Shown here piece by piece: positions 53,779 through 64,000 of a DNA stretch of 64,000 nt. The notes under the pieces are model-generated. The model worked only from the letters and a program-made list of their open reading frames with translations. It searched no databases and had not been told where the DNA came from. Source of the stretch: Archivesica marissinica (lineage: Eukaryota; Mollusca; Bivalvia; Venerida; Vesicomyidae). The position numbers were made by a program, and so were the translations under genes. Location: assembly GCA_014843695.1 (NCBI GenBank), contig CM026387.1, positions 81,151,128-81,215,127 of the forward strand, given 5' to 3'. The stretch's first letter is position 1. Each line of letters opens with the position of its first letter.

Positions 53779-56510
53779 CTCCATACCAAGATGATCGATT
53801 ACTGAATTAATTTTAGTCGCCCAACAATTCGTATTTACATTTTGATAGAGATCATTATACATTTTAATCATAGGTGAATCATTTTTTTGTCATAATATTT
53901 AACCAATATTTTATTGATCTCTCTCTACAGATTATTGATAATGGGAATCTTCCCAGCTCTCCAAGTACAGCACTATTTGGAGTTTGATGTTTCACTCCAA
54001 GGATATATTTACAAAATATTATATGTAGTTTATCAACACATTTGAAACTAGTATTATTATATATTCACCACACTTCAGCACCATACAGCAATATTGGTAC
54101 CACCATTTTGTCAAACAATGATAGTTTAGTTTTAATATAAAAATTTACTTTATTAAACAATGATAAAAGATTATGATAAGCTCTAAGCACTTGATCATGT
54201 AGGGATTTTACAGCTCCTGACATATTACCGGTGTATGTAAATTTTACACCTAGGTACGTGAAATGTTCTACTCTTTCAATGCTTTCTCCATTTATGTTAA
54301 AGTCAGGGTAGACGTTTACGCTTTTCAAACACACATATTTTAGTTTTACTAACGTTAATTTTCAAGCCCCATGTTTCTGAATACTGATAGATACTATATG
54401 CATCAGTGGTGAACAAGACCATATCATCGGCAAATAATATCATATACATTGTTAGCAAATCAAGATCTCTGTCTGTTAACGAATTAATATCCAAATCTCC
54501 AATAAGATCATTTATAAATAGTATAAATAAGAGGGGGGATAAAGGTTCTCCCTGTTTTAGACCGATTGTTACATCAAAGAAATTGGACAATTCAACAGTA
54601 CTTGACAATTTAACACAATATTGAACAACATTATAAATACATTTAATCATATTGACCATTTTACAGCTGATACCTGTTTCGAGTAATTTCACCCACAATG
54701 CATCACGATTAACGGTATCAAAGGCTCTCTTATAATCGATGAAAATGCATCACAGCCTAGAACGTTTTGATAATACTTTTTGAATAATAGTATATAACAG
54801 AAAAATAGCATCAGCTGTAGAACGTCTGTCATGAAACCCAAATTGTGTATCATTAAAGACATTTTCTGATTCACACCATTTATTTATACGATTTCTCAAT
54901 AAAAGTGAGAAGATTTTACCAATAACATTTACTAATGTGATTCCTCTATAATTAGAGGGGTTACTCGTATCAGCCTTCTTAAAAATGGGTACAATAACTC
55001 CCTTTATCCATGAATATGGGTAAGCACAGTTATCAACTATATGATTAAACATACTACATCAATAAGGTAATATAAAAGAGTTTGTATCAATGAAAAAATC
55101 AGACACATTATTTTCATAATCACTAGTCTTATAACGGTTTAACGTAGACATAGTTCTTTCTATTTCTTCTAAAGTTACTGGTCTATCTAATTGATCAATA
55201 TTTACAGTTTCGTCACGTGACACATTGTGATCATTTATATCAAATCGACATTGAGATTCATTAGAAATATTCGAAATTCTTCCAAATTCACGTTATTAGC
55301 AGTGGTAGTATTAGTTTTAAATTTCTTAATTATATTATATTTCCAAAATTGACGTGGTGACTTCTTGCTCATATATGACAATTTAATGTTCTCTTTATAA
55401 TAGAAGCTTGACTTGGCTTGTAGTTTATTTTCATCAGACCTATCAAACATAAATCACCGTTTGGCTGCAAAAAAGTTATGCTTTGCTGTTCTACAATTTT
55501 CATCAAACCAAGGAGATTTCTTCTTTTTAAATTTCGGAGGACTATTTACTGTCCTTGCAAAACATTTAAAAGAGATGTCATGAGCTAAATTTGAAAACTC
55601 GTTCATACACTGATCTATATCATATTCTCCTGATAACAATTTGCTATTAATACTGTCAAATAATAAACTGTTGCTATTTACTTCTTCTAGAAAAGACTCT
55701 TTCTATCATATTTTACAGAATCATTTTGTGGTACATCAATACAATAGTTCAATGCAAATACAATAGGACAATGATCCAAGAACTCTCTGTTATATCAAGA
55801 ACACAAAAATCTGTTATATCTTGATAATCCTCATATCCCGTAATAATATAGTCAACTAAACTACAAACTGGTTTATTTTTCAAAATAGAGTGAAAAGTAC
55901 ACCTTCCGTCATCGTGGTGACCATTTATTATACACATGTCATTTTCTTTACAAATATTTAATAGGTTTAACCCAAAATTGTTGATCTGTTGATCTTGGTT
56001 ACGTCTAACAGGTAAACTGGTCGTCTGCGCATCAGATTGAGGTATATCAACATAACGGTCAAGGTTTAGATTAGGGATATAATCAACCAAGTCACCCGTG
56101 CGATAATTTAGGTCACCTACCAGTAAACAGCACCATGGTCACTATAATTACGTATTTCAGTATTAATATGCTCAAAAAAATCAAATTCATATAATGTAGA
56201 ATTATTGTTTCTATACAAAGCTGAATTTTCAGGCGGTATGTAGCTCACACAAAAATAACAATAATGCTTATCAAGTTTAAACCAAATTATACCTCTCACA
56301 TCTAAACTAATAAGCTCTAAATAATGTTCATAGCATTCTTTATAATACATAATAACTCCCCCACTATCTCGTTTAGCCCTTTTATTTGACTTTGGACGAG
56401 GGCAGTTAAAATTATCAAAACCTTAAATTTTAATATTTGTGTTGTTAGAGTTCCACGATTCCACAAATAACAAAATATCAAAATCGTTTACATGTAATTG
56501 CAAGTTCGTA
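53779..56510 (-). pseudogene. Broken LINE, second copy (3' end lost in gap)
   Basis: Same fragments as the 21.5-24.7 kb element (FADDMVLF, LKQGEPLSPLLFILFINDL, NGHHDDGRCTFHS), sharing its inactivating breaks, plus a few private indels (shortened segments near 54340-54410 and 55700). The zinc-knuckle end is missing at the gap. Confidence 0.87.
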
Positions 56511-56659
56511 TTGGTTGCATTAACAATATAAAAATGGTTTTCACATTCTACACAGCTGTTGAAATTAGGAATCAATTAAGAGACTTGCCCAGAATACATT
56601 GTGGCAAACTTGGTAAAAGTTTATACAAGATAATTATGTTTACTCAACAGAACACATAC

Positions 56660-56851
56660 TACACATGTTTGTGGATTTGTCATCAATGCTATGAGTGGCT
56701 GTAGTAGAGTTCTGTCCCCCTTAACATGTGACAAGACCGATTGGAAGTGAACAAGAAGGCACTGTATCCCTTGTAAGCATAAAGCCTCTCCCTCAGTTAC
56801 CACTAGATGTCTTGGTACCAGCTGGTTGATAAGCATGTCACGCATCAATGG
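56660..56851 (-). CDS. RNF213: Second copy of RNF213-like exon 20
   Basis: 192 nt with three substitutions seen, giving HLVVTEGEALCLQ in place of HLVITEGEALRLQ. Splice sites intact. To its left come the LINE copy and then the gap, so exon 21 of this copy is not present in the window. Confidence 0.85.
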
Positions 56852-57062
56852 CTAAAGAAAGAACAGAAGCACATAAACCACACAAATGCATAACACAAAT
56901 GTTCGGCTTATATAATTAAAATGTTATCGAGTTCTCATTCAGTGTCCATTTGATTGATTTGATTTAAATGAAATTTAAAACATATTCAGTAAGACTGTTT
57001 GCAATCCAAATGCTGACATGGTATCATGAGTTTGTTATAAATACGTCAGCAGACATAATCCG

Positions 57063-57351
57063 AGATCGGATGGATCTGTTGTCCAGTGCTAACACGGTGG
57101 ACTGGTAATCCAGGGATCGCAGGTTCGATCCCCCGTCTGATCCTGATAAAATTAACAGTGTTTCAGATGGGACTTTAAGCCGAGGTCTCGTGTCGGTGCT
57201 TTACACCGTGCACGTAAAATAAACCAGAGGTGACTCTGGAATGGGTCTCTGTCTGTATCATTGCACTATCCTCCAAAAATCTAAAATGACTAATCTCTTC
57301 AGGAGGCGTCGGTAACCGGTAGCGACGATAAATAAACGTCAGACACACACC
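57063..57351 (+). mobile_element. SINE family B, copy of 25293-25582
   Basis: Near-identical insertion at the same position of the duplicated block. Confidence 0.83.
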
Positions 57352-57934
57352 TCCGAGATAAATTTTATATAAGTATGAATAGGCACATCACACAATAAGC
57401 CTGCATCTCTGGCAACTTAGAGAATATGCCTGAACTTGGTAAATCGAAAGCAGCCCCTAAAAATACAACTCCAGTTTCGATTTAAAAATGATGTTATAAT
57501 TATATATAGGTATTAGGCAGTTTACCAATCCAATGCACCAGAGCAATAACCTGGACATAATATAAGTATGCCTTGCATATATACCTTCATTCCGACCCAT
57601 GTATCATATTGTATGCACGAGACATTTAATTGTTAAATAACAACATTGCTTGGGAATGCCCATTAGCTATGCAGAAGTCAGACATAACCAATACCCTTCA
57701 CTGAGTTGAATAATACTCTGGAACGACCATTGGTGGCTATATATTATAATGCAGGTCCCATCGTGTGTCATCAATCGATTTAGATTATCACATTGTTATC
57801 AATGCATAAATATGAAATAAAGAAATAAGACGACAAAAATGAAATTACAAAATTAATCAGGATGTTACCACTAATCATTTTATTTTACACTTAATAAACA
57901 TTTAGCTTTTGTTTCTTTAGATTATTAATATTAC

Positions 57935-57988
57935 CTTATTTTTCACGAAATCACAGTTTTCAACAAATGTGTTCAGAGTAAGCATCAC
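57935..57988 (-). CDS. RNF213: Second copy of RNF213-like exon 19
   Basis: 54 nt, identical by eye to 26166-26219. Confidence 0.8.
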
Positions 57989-58057
57989 CTGAAATAAATA
58001 GCAAAACACTGATTTGACAGCTGTCTAAAACATGTAATATTCTTTATGCCGAGGTGT

Positions 58058-58341
58058 ACAGACGGATCATTAGTCTAGTGGTTAACACATTGGTCAGTGA
58101 ATCCAGAGATCACAGGTTCGATACCCAGTCTGACCATAATAATATTAACACTCTTTCAAACGGGACTTTAAACAAAGGTCTCGTGTCGTTGCTTTACATT
58201 ATGCACGTAAAAGAACCAGAGGATACTCTGGAATGGGTCTTTGTATAATTGCATTATCCTCCAAAAGCACTCATCTCTTTAGCAGGCGTCGCTCATATGG
58301 GCAACCGATAATGACGATAAATAAACGTACAAAAATACACA
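58058..58341 (+). mobile_element. SINE family B, copy of 26288-26572
   Basis: Near-identical insertion at the same position of the duplicated block. Confidence 0.83.
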
Positions 58342-58705
58342 CTGTCCACTACCACAAATATACTTCACTCATTCAGAATTACACTGATCACCATCTGACT
58401 GTATTCTAAAATGCTGCAGATGACTTGATTCTTTATAAAGTTTAACTTCAATTATTCATAACAAGATTATCCTGTCAAATGATATACTGCAAAAGTGAAT
58501 TATTATTTAATTTCAACACTTTTCACTAACAGGACCGAAATGCTTGGTTTTGCACAAAATTCAGTTGAGAATGAAATGATAGAATCAGAGTGCTGAAACC
58601 AAACCACATATCTATTCAGAATATATTACTGCTGAAGATGAGAAAAAACATACACCGATTACTAACAGATATATACTGGAATAATGCAGTTTGTTTGGCA
58701 CTAAC

Positions 58706-58816
58706 CTCAGGTGTAAGTTTTCTCTGTTGTTGTGGATAGAGATACGAACTGGTGATCTCTCTATGTATTGCTAGTTGCAATAAACACTCTACTCTCACAC
58801 CAGCTGTGTGAAGTTC
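58706..58816 (-). CDS. RNF213: Second copy of RNF213-like exon 18
   Basis: 111 nt, one substitution (VECLLQLAI versus VECLLLLAI). Splice sites intact. Confidence 0.85.
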
Positions 58817-59424
58817 CTAAAATATAGACACGAAATATTATACATGTACTATATATACACACACATCAAGCATTCTCCTAGTTGGGTGAATGTGCAACTT
58901 GAAATGGTCCAAATGTCTTTAAAAGAAACTATGTTTTCATACACTTATGAAAGAACCCCATTGAGAATGCTGATGTTTTCTTCTTTATCAATGTAAATAT
59001 TTCACATGTCCTGCTTTAGAATGACAAACTGGTGTTCCCATTGGGGCTTGTATTAATTCAATAATAATGTAACATAAAATGAAAAATAGAAACTGGTTCT
59101 CTACTTCGTTTTGCAACTTTACGCGATTGCATAATTTCCTATTATGATCTGATACCAACCATTATATTGTAGGCATGACATTCTCCTTGATTACTGTCCA
59201 CGGATAGGATCAGCAAATGAACCGTGTACATATTGGTTCAAGTTCAAAATCCCCAGACCAACGGATGAGACTTTAAATAGTGCAGAATTGAGATATCTTC
59301 CGTGCCTAGAAATATCGTCCATCAGACCAACACTCGCTTCTGGACGCCCTACCTTTTTAATAGACTGGTGATGACGAGAAATAAACACATACTATAGTGT
59401 ATGTTATATACTCTTCCTTAATAC

Positions 59425-59541
59425 CTGCACAGTTTCTTGAAGGCATTCTACATTTTCACCAAGTGCCACCTTTGTTACAGCTTCTCTAATGTTGTGGTAG
59501 TGTTCACCACACACAATATACCTATCAGAAACTTCAACAAT
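59425..59541 (-). CDS. RNF213: Second copy of RNF213-like exon 17
   Basis: 117 nt; I find no difference from 27656-27772, splice sites included. Confidence 0.85.
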
Positions 59542-59695
59542 CTGAAAGGATTATTATAAATATTAGCTTATGTCCCATTACGTCAATTTAACCAGTCGCC
59601 GCCTGTCAGTCTAATTTATCAATGCACAATCAGCTATCTTTACTTCACACAACATCAGACAACCCTTATATTTTATACTTTCCTCGAAGAAAATG

Positions 59696-59781
59696 GGGAC
59701 ATGATTACTACAACATACATTCTGTTTTCTTCGTAGATGGGACATGATTACTACAACATACATTCTGTTTTCTTCGTAGAT
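59696..59781. repeat. 43-bp tandem duplication private to the right copy
   Basis: GGGACATGATTACTACAACA..TTTTCTTCGTAGAT occurs twice here and once at the matching place near 27935. Confidence 0.9.
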
Positions 59782-60704
59782 AAACAGAGATACGTATCTG
59801 TGTAAATGCAAGATTGGTCGGCGAGAATGATGTCGCTATGATTCACCTCAAACTCTCCTTCGGGAAATCATTACCATACCAAATGACACAACGGTCAGAG
59901 GAATGAGTATCAGGGCGAATACGAGCGACTATTAGACAACCAAAGATACTGTTTTGTTCACGGGACACCTGAACGTTGACCCATATTACAGGGGACATTG
60001 GAAAGTTGACATGTTAGAAGAGCATGTCAACCTAAAACAGTATTTAAGTATTGCTAGTACACAGCGAGGTCAAGGCACAATGGGTGAGGGACCTCTTACA
60101 GTTCCTACATGCGGGTAGACCTCTATCACCGGAAAACAGCCAGTAAGCTGCATCTAGCAGAATGATAAAAGAATACGGTGCAGCAACTGGGATATTAAAT
60201 AGATATGGAAATTAATTGTATGTAAACATTAAACAAATATTACTTACATATAATAAAGATAAAATATTGGCAAGATACTTATAAAGATAAACCGATATCG
60301 ATTAATAATATTTAGGTTTGTTGAGCAGAGATAGATATCATTCGACTTTCATTAACACAAACTGTTTGTATAAAGACCATCATTTATCTGTTGAGATTTT
60401 AAATGGTGATGATTTGTTACTAATCTGAAAGTTCCAGGCCATTATTTAAAGTGTTTAGTATGTATTTGTTAGGTGGTGCATGCCCAATATGTTATATTAT
60501 ATTAGTTCGTGTATACGACAATACAAATCGAGATATTTTCAGAGAATTTGTATTTGCAAACAAATGTCCTCCATTCGTTCTACTCCATTTGCAGAAATGT
60601 TGGGTTGATAGAATAGAAAGGGCAATCGAAAACAGAACGGTGGTTCTGCATTTATTAAGCTTAGAATTAGTGGGTTTCTGCAAAATCATTAATTTCATTC
60701 ACAC

Positions 60705-61370
60705 AATTACTTTAATTTGATGTAATTCCTACTAATATAGGCGATCGAATATAGAACTTATAGTGTTCCCCGAGTTTCCGCATTTATTAAACCATTTATC
60801 AAAGTTTAACCTGGAATTAGCAGATTTCCGCATTCTCAAAAACGGTTCATTTCATTCAACTAATTTTATATCATGCTGTCCTCCAATCTGTTATTGTTAT
60901 ATATCAAATTAAAGCTATTGACAATTCCTTTAATTTGATTTAATTCCTACTAAATCGAAAATAGATATTATAAAGGGTTCCACGGGTTCCGCGTTTTCCA
61001 AACGGAGAAATATGGGGATATCCGCAACACCACAAACACATTGATTTCATTCAGTTATTTGTATAACTTTCTGTTGTCCGATCATCAAATTCGAAACAAT
61101 AACAATTCCTTTAATTTGATATAATTCCCACTAATATACCCCATTGAATACATATATTATAAAGTGTTCAGTGGAGTTTCGCGTTTTCTAAAAGTATAAC
61201 TATCGGAATTCGTCAACCCCACAATTATTATTATAGTTTTTTTATTTATAACTCCCTGTCGCCTGAAAAATAATGTCGATATATGAAGGTAAAGCCAATA
61301 ACAATACCTTCAATATATGTCCCTGAGGGTTCCGTAAATTCCGCGTTGTCCTCCGGCAAAAATGATCGGG
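60705..61370. repeat. Degenerate tandem repeat of roughly 190 bp, right copy
   Basis: Counterpart of 29195-29870, with the same TTTAATTTGAT..AATTCC blocks. Confidence 0.5.
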
Positions 61371-61974
61371 GTTGCGGGGGAATAAACCTGCCCTTTAATT
61401 AACATGTATATTATACAAGATACCGTTATAATGATTGGGGATTTGATATTAGGACAGATTTTTGCCAACAAAACACAGAAATTGTAAAGAAAGCCTGATA
61501 CTTCCTGGTACATGTACCAATATATGGATATATAGTTAAACATTTACATTTGTTGTAATTATTAGGAAATCATAGACAACATTATTACATCATTACAACG
61601 ATAGAGATATAAATCATGCAAGTGACATATGCAGGGCATGTTGACACTGGACACTATAATTATGGACATTACACTAGTATCAAAGACATTTTGAATTACA
61701 GCACATGGTTTTCCATGGTCTATTCTAAGCTTAAATTCGATGCTAATTAATTTCTGGGGGTGTAGAAAATTATAATGAGTATAATTAGTTTATATGTATC
61801 AGAATGTATCTACAAGGAATGGATAGAGGCCCCAACTGTTGTCTACAGCAGGAAATGGATAGATAGATGCATTGACGTTTTAAATGAATACACAGGTATT
61901 TTCTCTTTCCCACTCTTTGTGCAACAAATATTGGTGTAAATGCCGCTATTATATTAGTGCAAATACAAATATTT

Positions 61975-62208
61975 TAAAGTTAAACGATTGCCAAGCAAGT
62001 TTTAACAACTTATATTAATCAACTTATATTAATCAATCTCGTTGACGCGGATGAAACCGGAGTACCCGGAGAAAACCCACCTCTTCGATCTGGTGACCAC
62101 CTTAAGCAAGTTTTAACAACTTATATTAATCATTCTCGTTGGCGTGGATGAAAGGGTATATGTGGTCATTCGTGTGGAAGGAAACCGGAGTACCCGGAGA
62201 AATCTTAC
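61975..62208 (-). mobile_element. SINE family A tail fragments, copy of 30470-30705
   Basis: Two head-to-tail 3' fragments, as in the left copy. Confidence 0.72.
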
Positions 62209-62424
62209 CTTTAGACAACTTTAATGGACAAAACAAAAACTAAACAACTTGTTAACATTTCAAAACAAAAGATCTTCAAATGACAAGTTCAAAACAAAAG
62301 ATATATTCTTGCTTACTATACACATACACATACTATACACATACACATACTGTACACATACAGAACAGCGTAGGGTCTTAATCCTGTTACAAATGGCCAC
62401 TATGTAGGACTGTAATTGACTTAC

Positions 62425-62542
62425 TTGATTTCTGTTCATATCTCTTATACAGATCCATCTCATGTATGGTGCTGGATTTCGGCATAATGCTTGGTATATA
62501 TCTATACCATAATACCTACAGAGGTATTTCACTAGGTACACC
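62425..62542 (-). CDS. RNF213: Second copy of RNF213-like exon 16
   Basis: 118 nt, sites conserved. One amino-acid difference (YQALCRN versus YQAICRN). Confidence 0.85.
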
Positions 62543-62623
62543 CTAAAATGATACCAGAAACACATGGTTACTACTCTATAACACATTCTGTAGTAAAGAG
62601 CTGTTAACATTTTTAAATAATAC

Positions 62624-62916
62624 ACGGACGGATCTGTAGTCCAGTGGTAAAACGCTTGACTGGTAATCCAGGGATCGCAGGTTGGATCCCCCATCTGACA
62701 CTAATACAATTAACAGTCTTTCAGAGGGGACTTTAAACCGAGGTTTCGTGTCTGTGATGTACACCGTGTGCATAAAAGAACAAGAGGTTACTCTGGAATG
62801 GGTCTTTGTCTGTATCATTGCACTATCCTCCAAAAACCTAACATGACTAATATCTTCAGGAGGCGTCGCTCATATGGGCAACTGGTAGCGACGATAAATA
62901 AACGTAAAACACACAC
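62624..62916 (+). mobile_element. SINE family B, copy of 31118-31410
   Basis: Near-identical insertion at the same position of the duplicated block. Confidence 0.84.
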
Positions 62917-62939
62917 ATTCAAATAATAAATATAAGTTT

Positions 62940-63067
62940 AAACTTTGCGAAACAAGCTGTAACAACTTATATTAATCATTCTCATGGGCGCAGATGACAG
63001 CGCATTTGTGGTCATTCCGTGAGTGAGGAAACTGGAGCGTGCTAACCACTGTGCTAATCGGACAGCC
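62940..63067 (-). mobile_element. SINE family A deleted copy, counterpart of 31435-31562
   Basis: Same tail-to-head junction as the left copy. Confidence 0.72.
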
Positions 63068-63239
63068 TAATAATACAATGATAATAGTATTCTGTATTAA
63101 ATAACAAAACTATGATGTTGGTGACTAACCAATACATATGATCATTTTATAATTATCAAGCACACGTGTCAACAAGTACGGTGTAAGTACGACACAACCA
63201 GAAGCCCAGTAGGAAAGGTAGGGTTTTAAATAACCATAC

Positions 63240-63517
63240 CTTGTCCATTTTACATTTGTTTCCTCACACAGTATCTCAGCTGCCTCAATCATCTTCCTCA
63301 CACTACGATCTATATGTCTGGTGTCTCCTTGATTTCTAACAATTTTCGCTATGTATTTGGCTACTGTCGCTAGGCCCATTCTTGCACTGGCTAGTGCGTA
63401 CAGTTTCTCTACTGTCAACTCTTCTCCGTTGATGTGCTGTGTAGCCTGCTGTAAGGCCTGCGAGGTGTATTGTGTTTCAACGACATTTGCTCTAGTGGCT
63501 TCTTGTGTAAACATATC
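63240..63517 (-). CDS. RNF213: Second copy of RNF213-like exon 15
   Basis: 278 nt with the same splice sites as 31734-32002. Nine extra bases add DTR after RNQG, in frame. Other changes are N-to-S and E-to-A. The frame stays open. It belongs to the duplicated block right of the assembly gap. Confidence 0.85.
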
Positions 63518-64000
63518 CTGTTCACAAACATATTTAAACAGTTGATAAATCGGTTTACCCAAAATCGTATGCTTAAGCATTAACAAAACATTAAAATCAA
63601 AACTATCAACACACTATGTCTTTCAAAGAAATAGTTTAGATTTTGTTCAAACTATTGGGTGAGGAAATAACTCATTGTAGACCGGATGCCAAACCTTTGA
63701 TTTAAATTCAGCGACAATAAGGGCATGTTCACGGAGACCGCTCCATTACATACATACATACACTTACACTACATACAAGTATCTACCTATGAAACAGGAA
63801 ATTTAATTCACATGTTAATTCCTAGTTATATATTTACTTCAGCTGTGACCACAGAGAGAGTATGAATGGCATCATGTTGCAACTGTGACAGTTATATACA
63901 GTCGAAATACATTGATTGTTTTTTCAACAAGTGCACCAGTGAGTCAAGTATCTAGAAATACTGATTTACACATGTATGAACATTTATTGTCGGACATATT

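Larger units (their letters stand above)
53779..64000. repeat. Second copy of the 21960-32515 block
   Basis: Starts at the gap edge inside the LINE (CTCCATACCAAGATGATCGA, also near 21960) and runs collinear to the window end. Contains LINE, SINEs and exons 20-15. Differences are scattered SNPs and indels, notably absence of the 238-bp MITE and an extra 43-bp tandem unit at 59696-59781. Net shortening is about 340 bp. Confidence 0.95.

Noticed and set aside
52710..53871. Open frames of about 360 codons across 52.7-53.9 kb
   Set aside because: They consist almost entirely of X from the N gap.

Overview
This is a eukaryotic, animal (metazoan) genomic window: AT-rich, intron-dense, and packed with minisatellites, tRNA-derived SINEs, non-LTR retrotransposon remains and small TIR elements. 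The SINE core (the sense-strand motif GTGGGTTT..TCCGGGTAC, which reads GGAGTACCCGG on the other strand) and the giant RNF213-type E3 gene together point to a mollusc, most likely a bivalve. That is an inference; the species cannot be read from the sequence.

One gene dominates. On the minus strand, 1163-52203 holds 30 recognisable exons (29 in any one transcript, about 1,480 codons) of an RNF213-like giant E3 ubiquitin ligase. They run right to left: the pre-RING region (exons 1-11, 52.2-40.6 kb), a C3HC4 RING (exon 12, 39.7 kb), the post-RING helical shell (exons 13-20), the RZ-type zinc finger (exons 21-23, 21.4-17.1 kb) and the C-terminal domain (exons 24-29, 16.1-1.2 kb). Intron phases match at every junction I could chain, with GT donors and AG acceptors. 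The N-terminal AAA+ half would lie to the right, and the last C-terminal exons lie left of base 1. The second half of the RZ finger exists as two tandem, phase-matched exons, apparently mutually exclusive.

The introns carry about 15 kb of tandem arrays by my boundaries, with units of 13, 18, 25, 27, 29, 30, 35, 42, 50, 53, 55, 57, 64 and about 72 bp. Two of these arrays (55 bp at 20.4-21.3 kb and 30 bp at 42.4-43.15 kb) grow out of an exon's 3' end and multiply its 5' splice site. Most long open frames in the window are these arrays read as protein and are not genes.

A 1000-base run of N (52779-53778) is followed by 53779-64000, a near-identical second copy of about 21960-32515: the same broken LINE, the same SINEs and exons 15-20 again. 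The copies differ by scattered SNPs and small indels. They also differ by a 238-bp TTAA-flanked MITE present only in the left copy. An unmerged allelic contig placed in the scaffold is the simplest reading; a true recent tandem duplication is the alternative.
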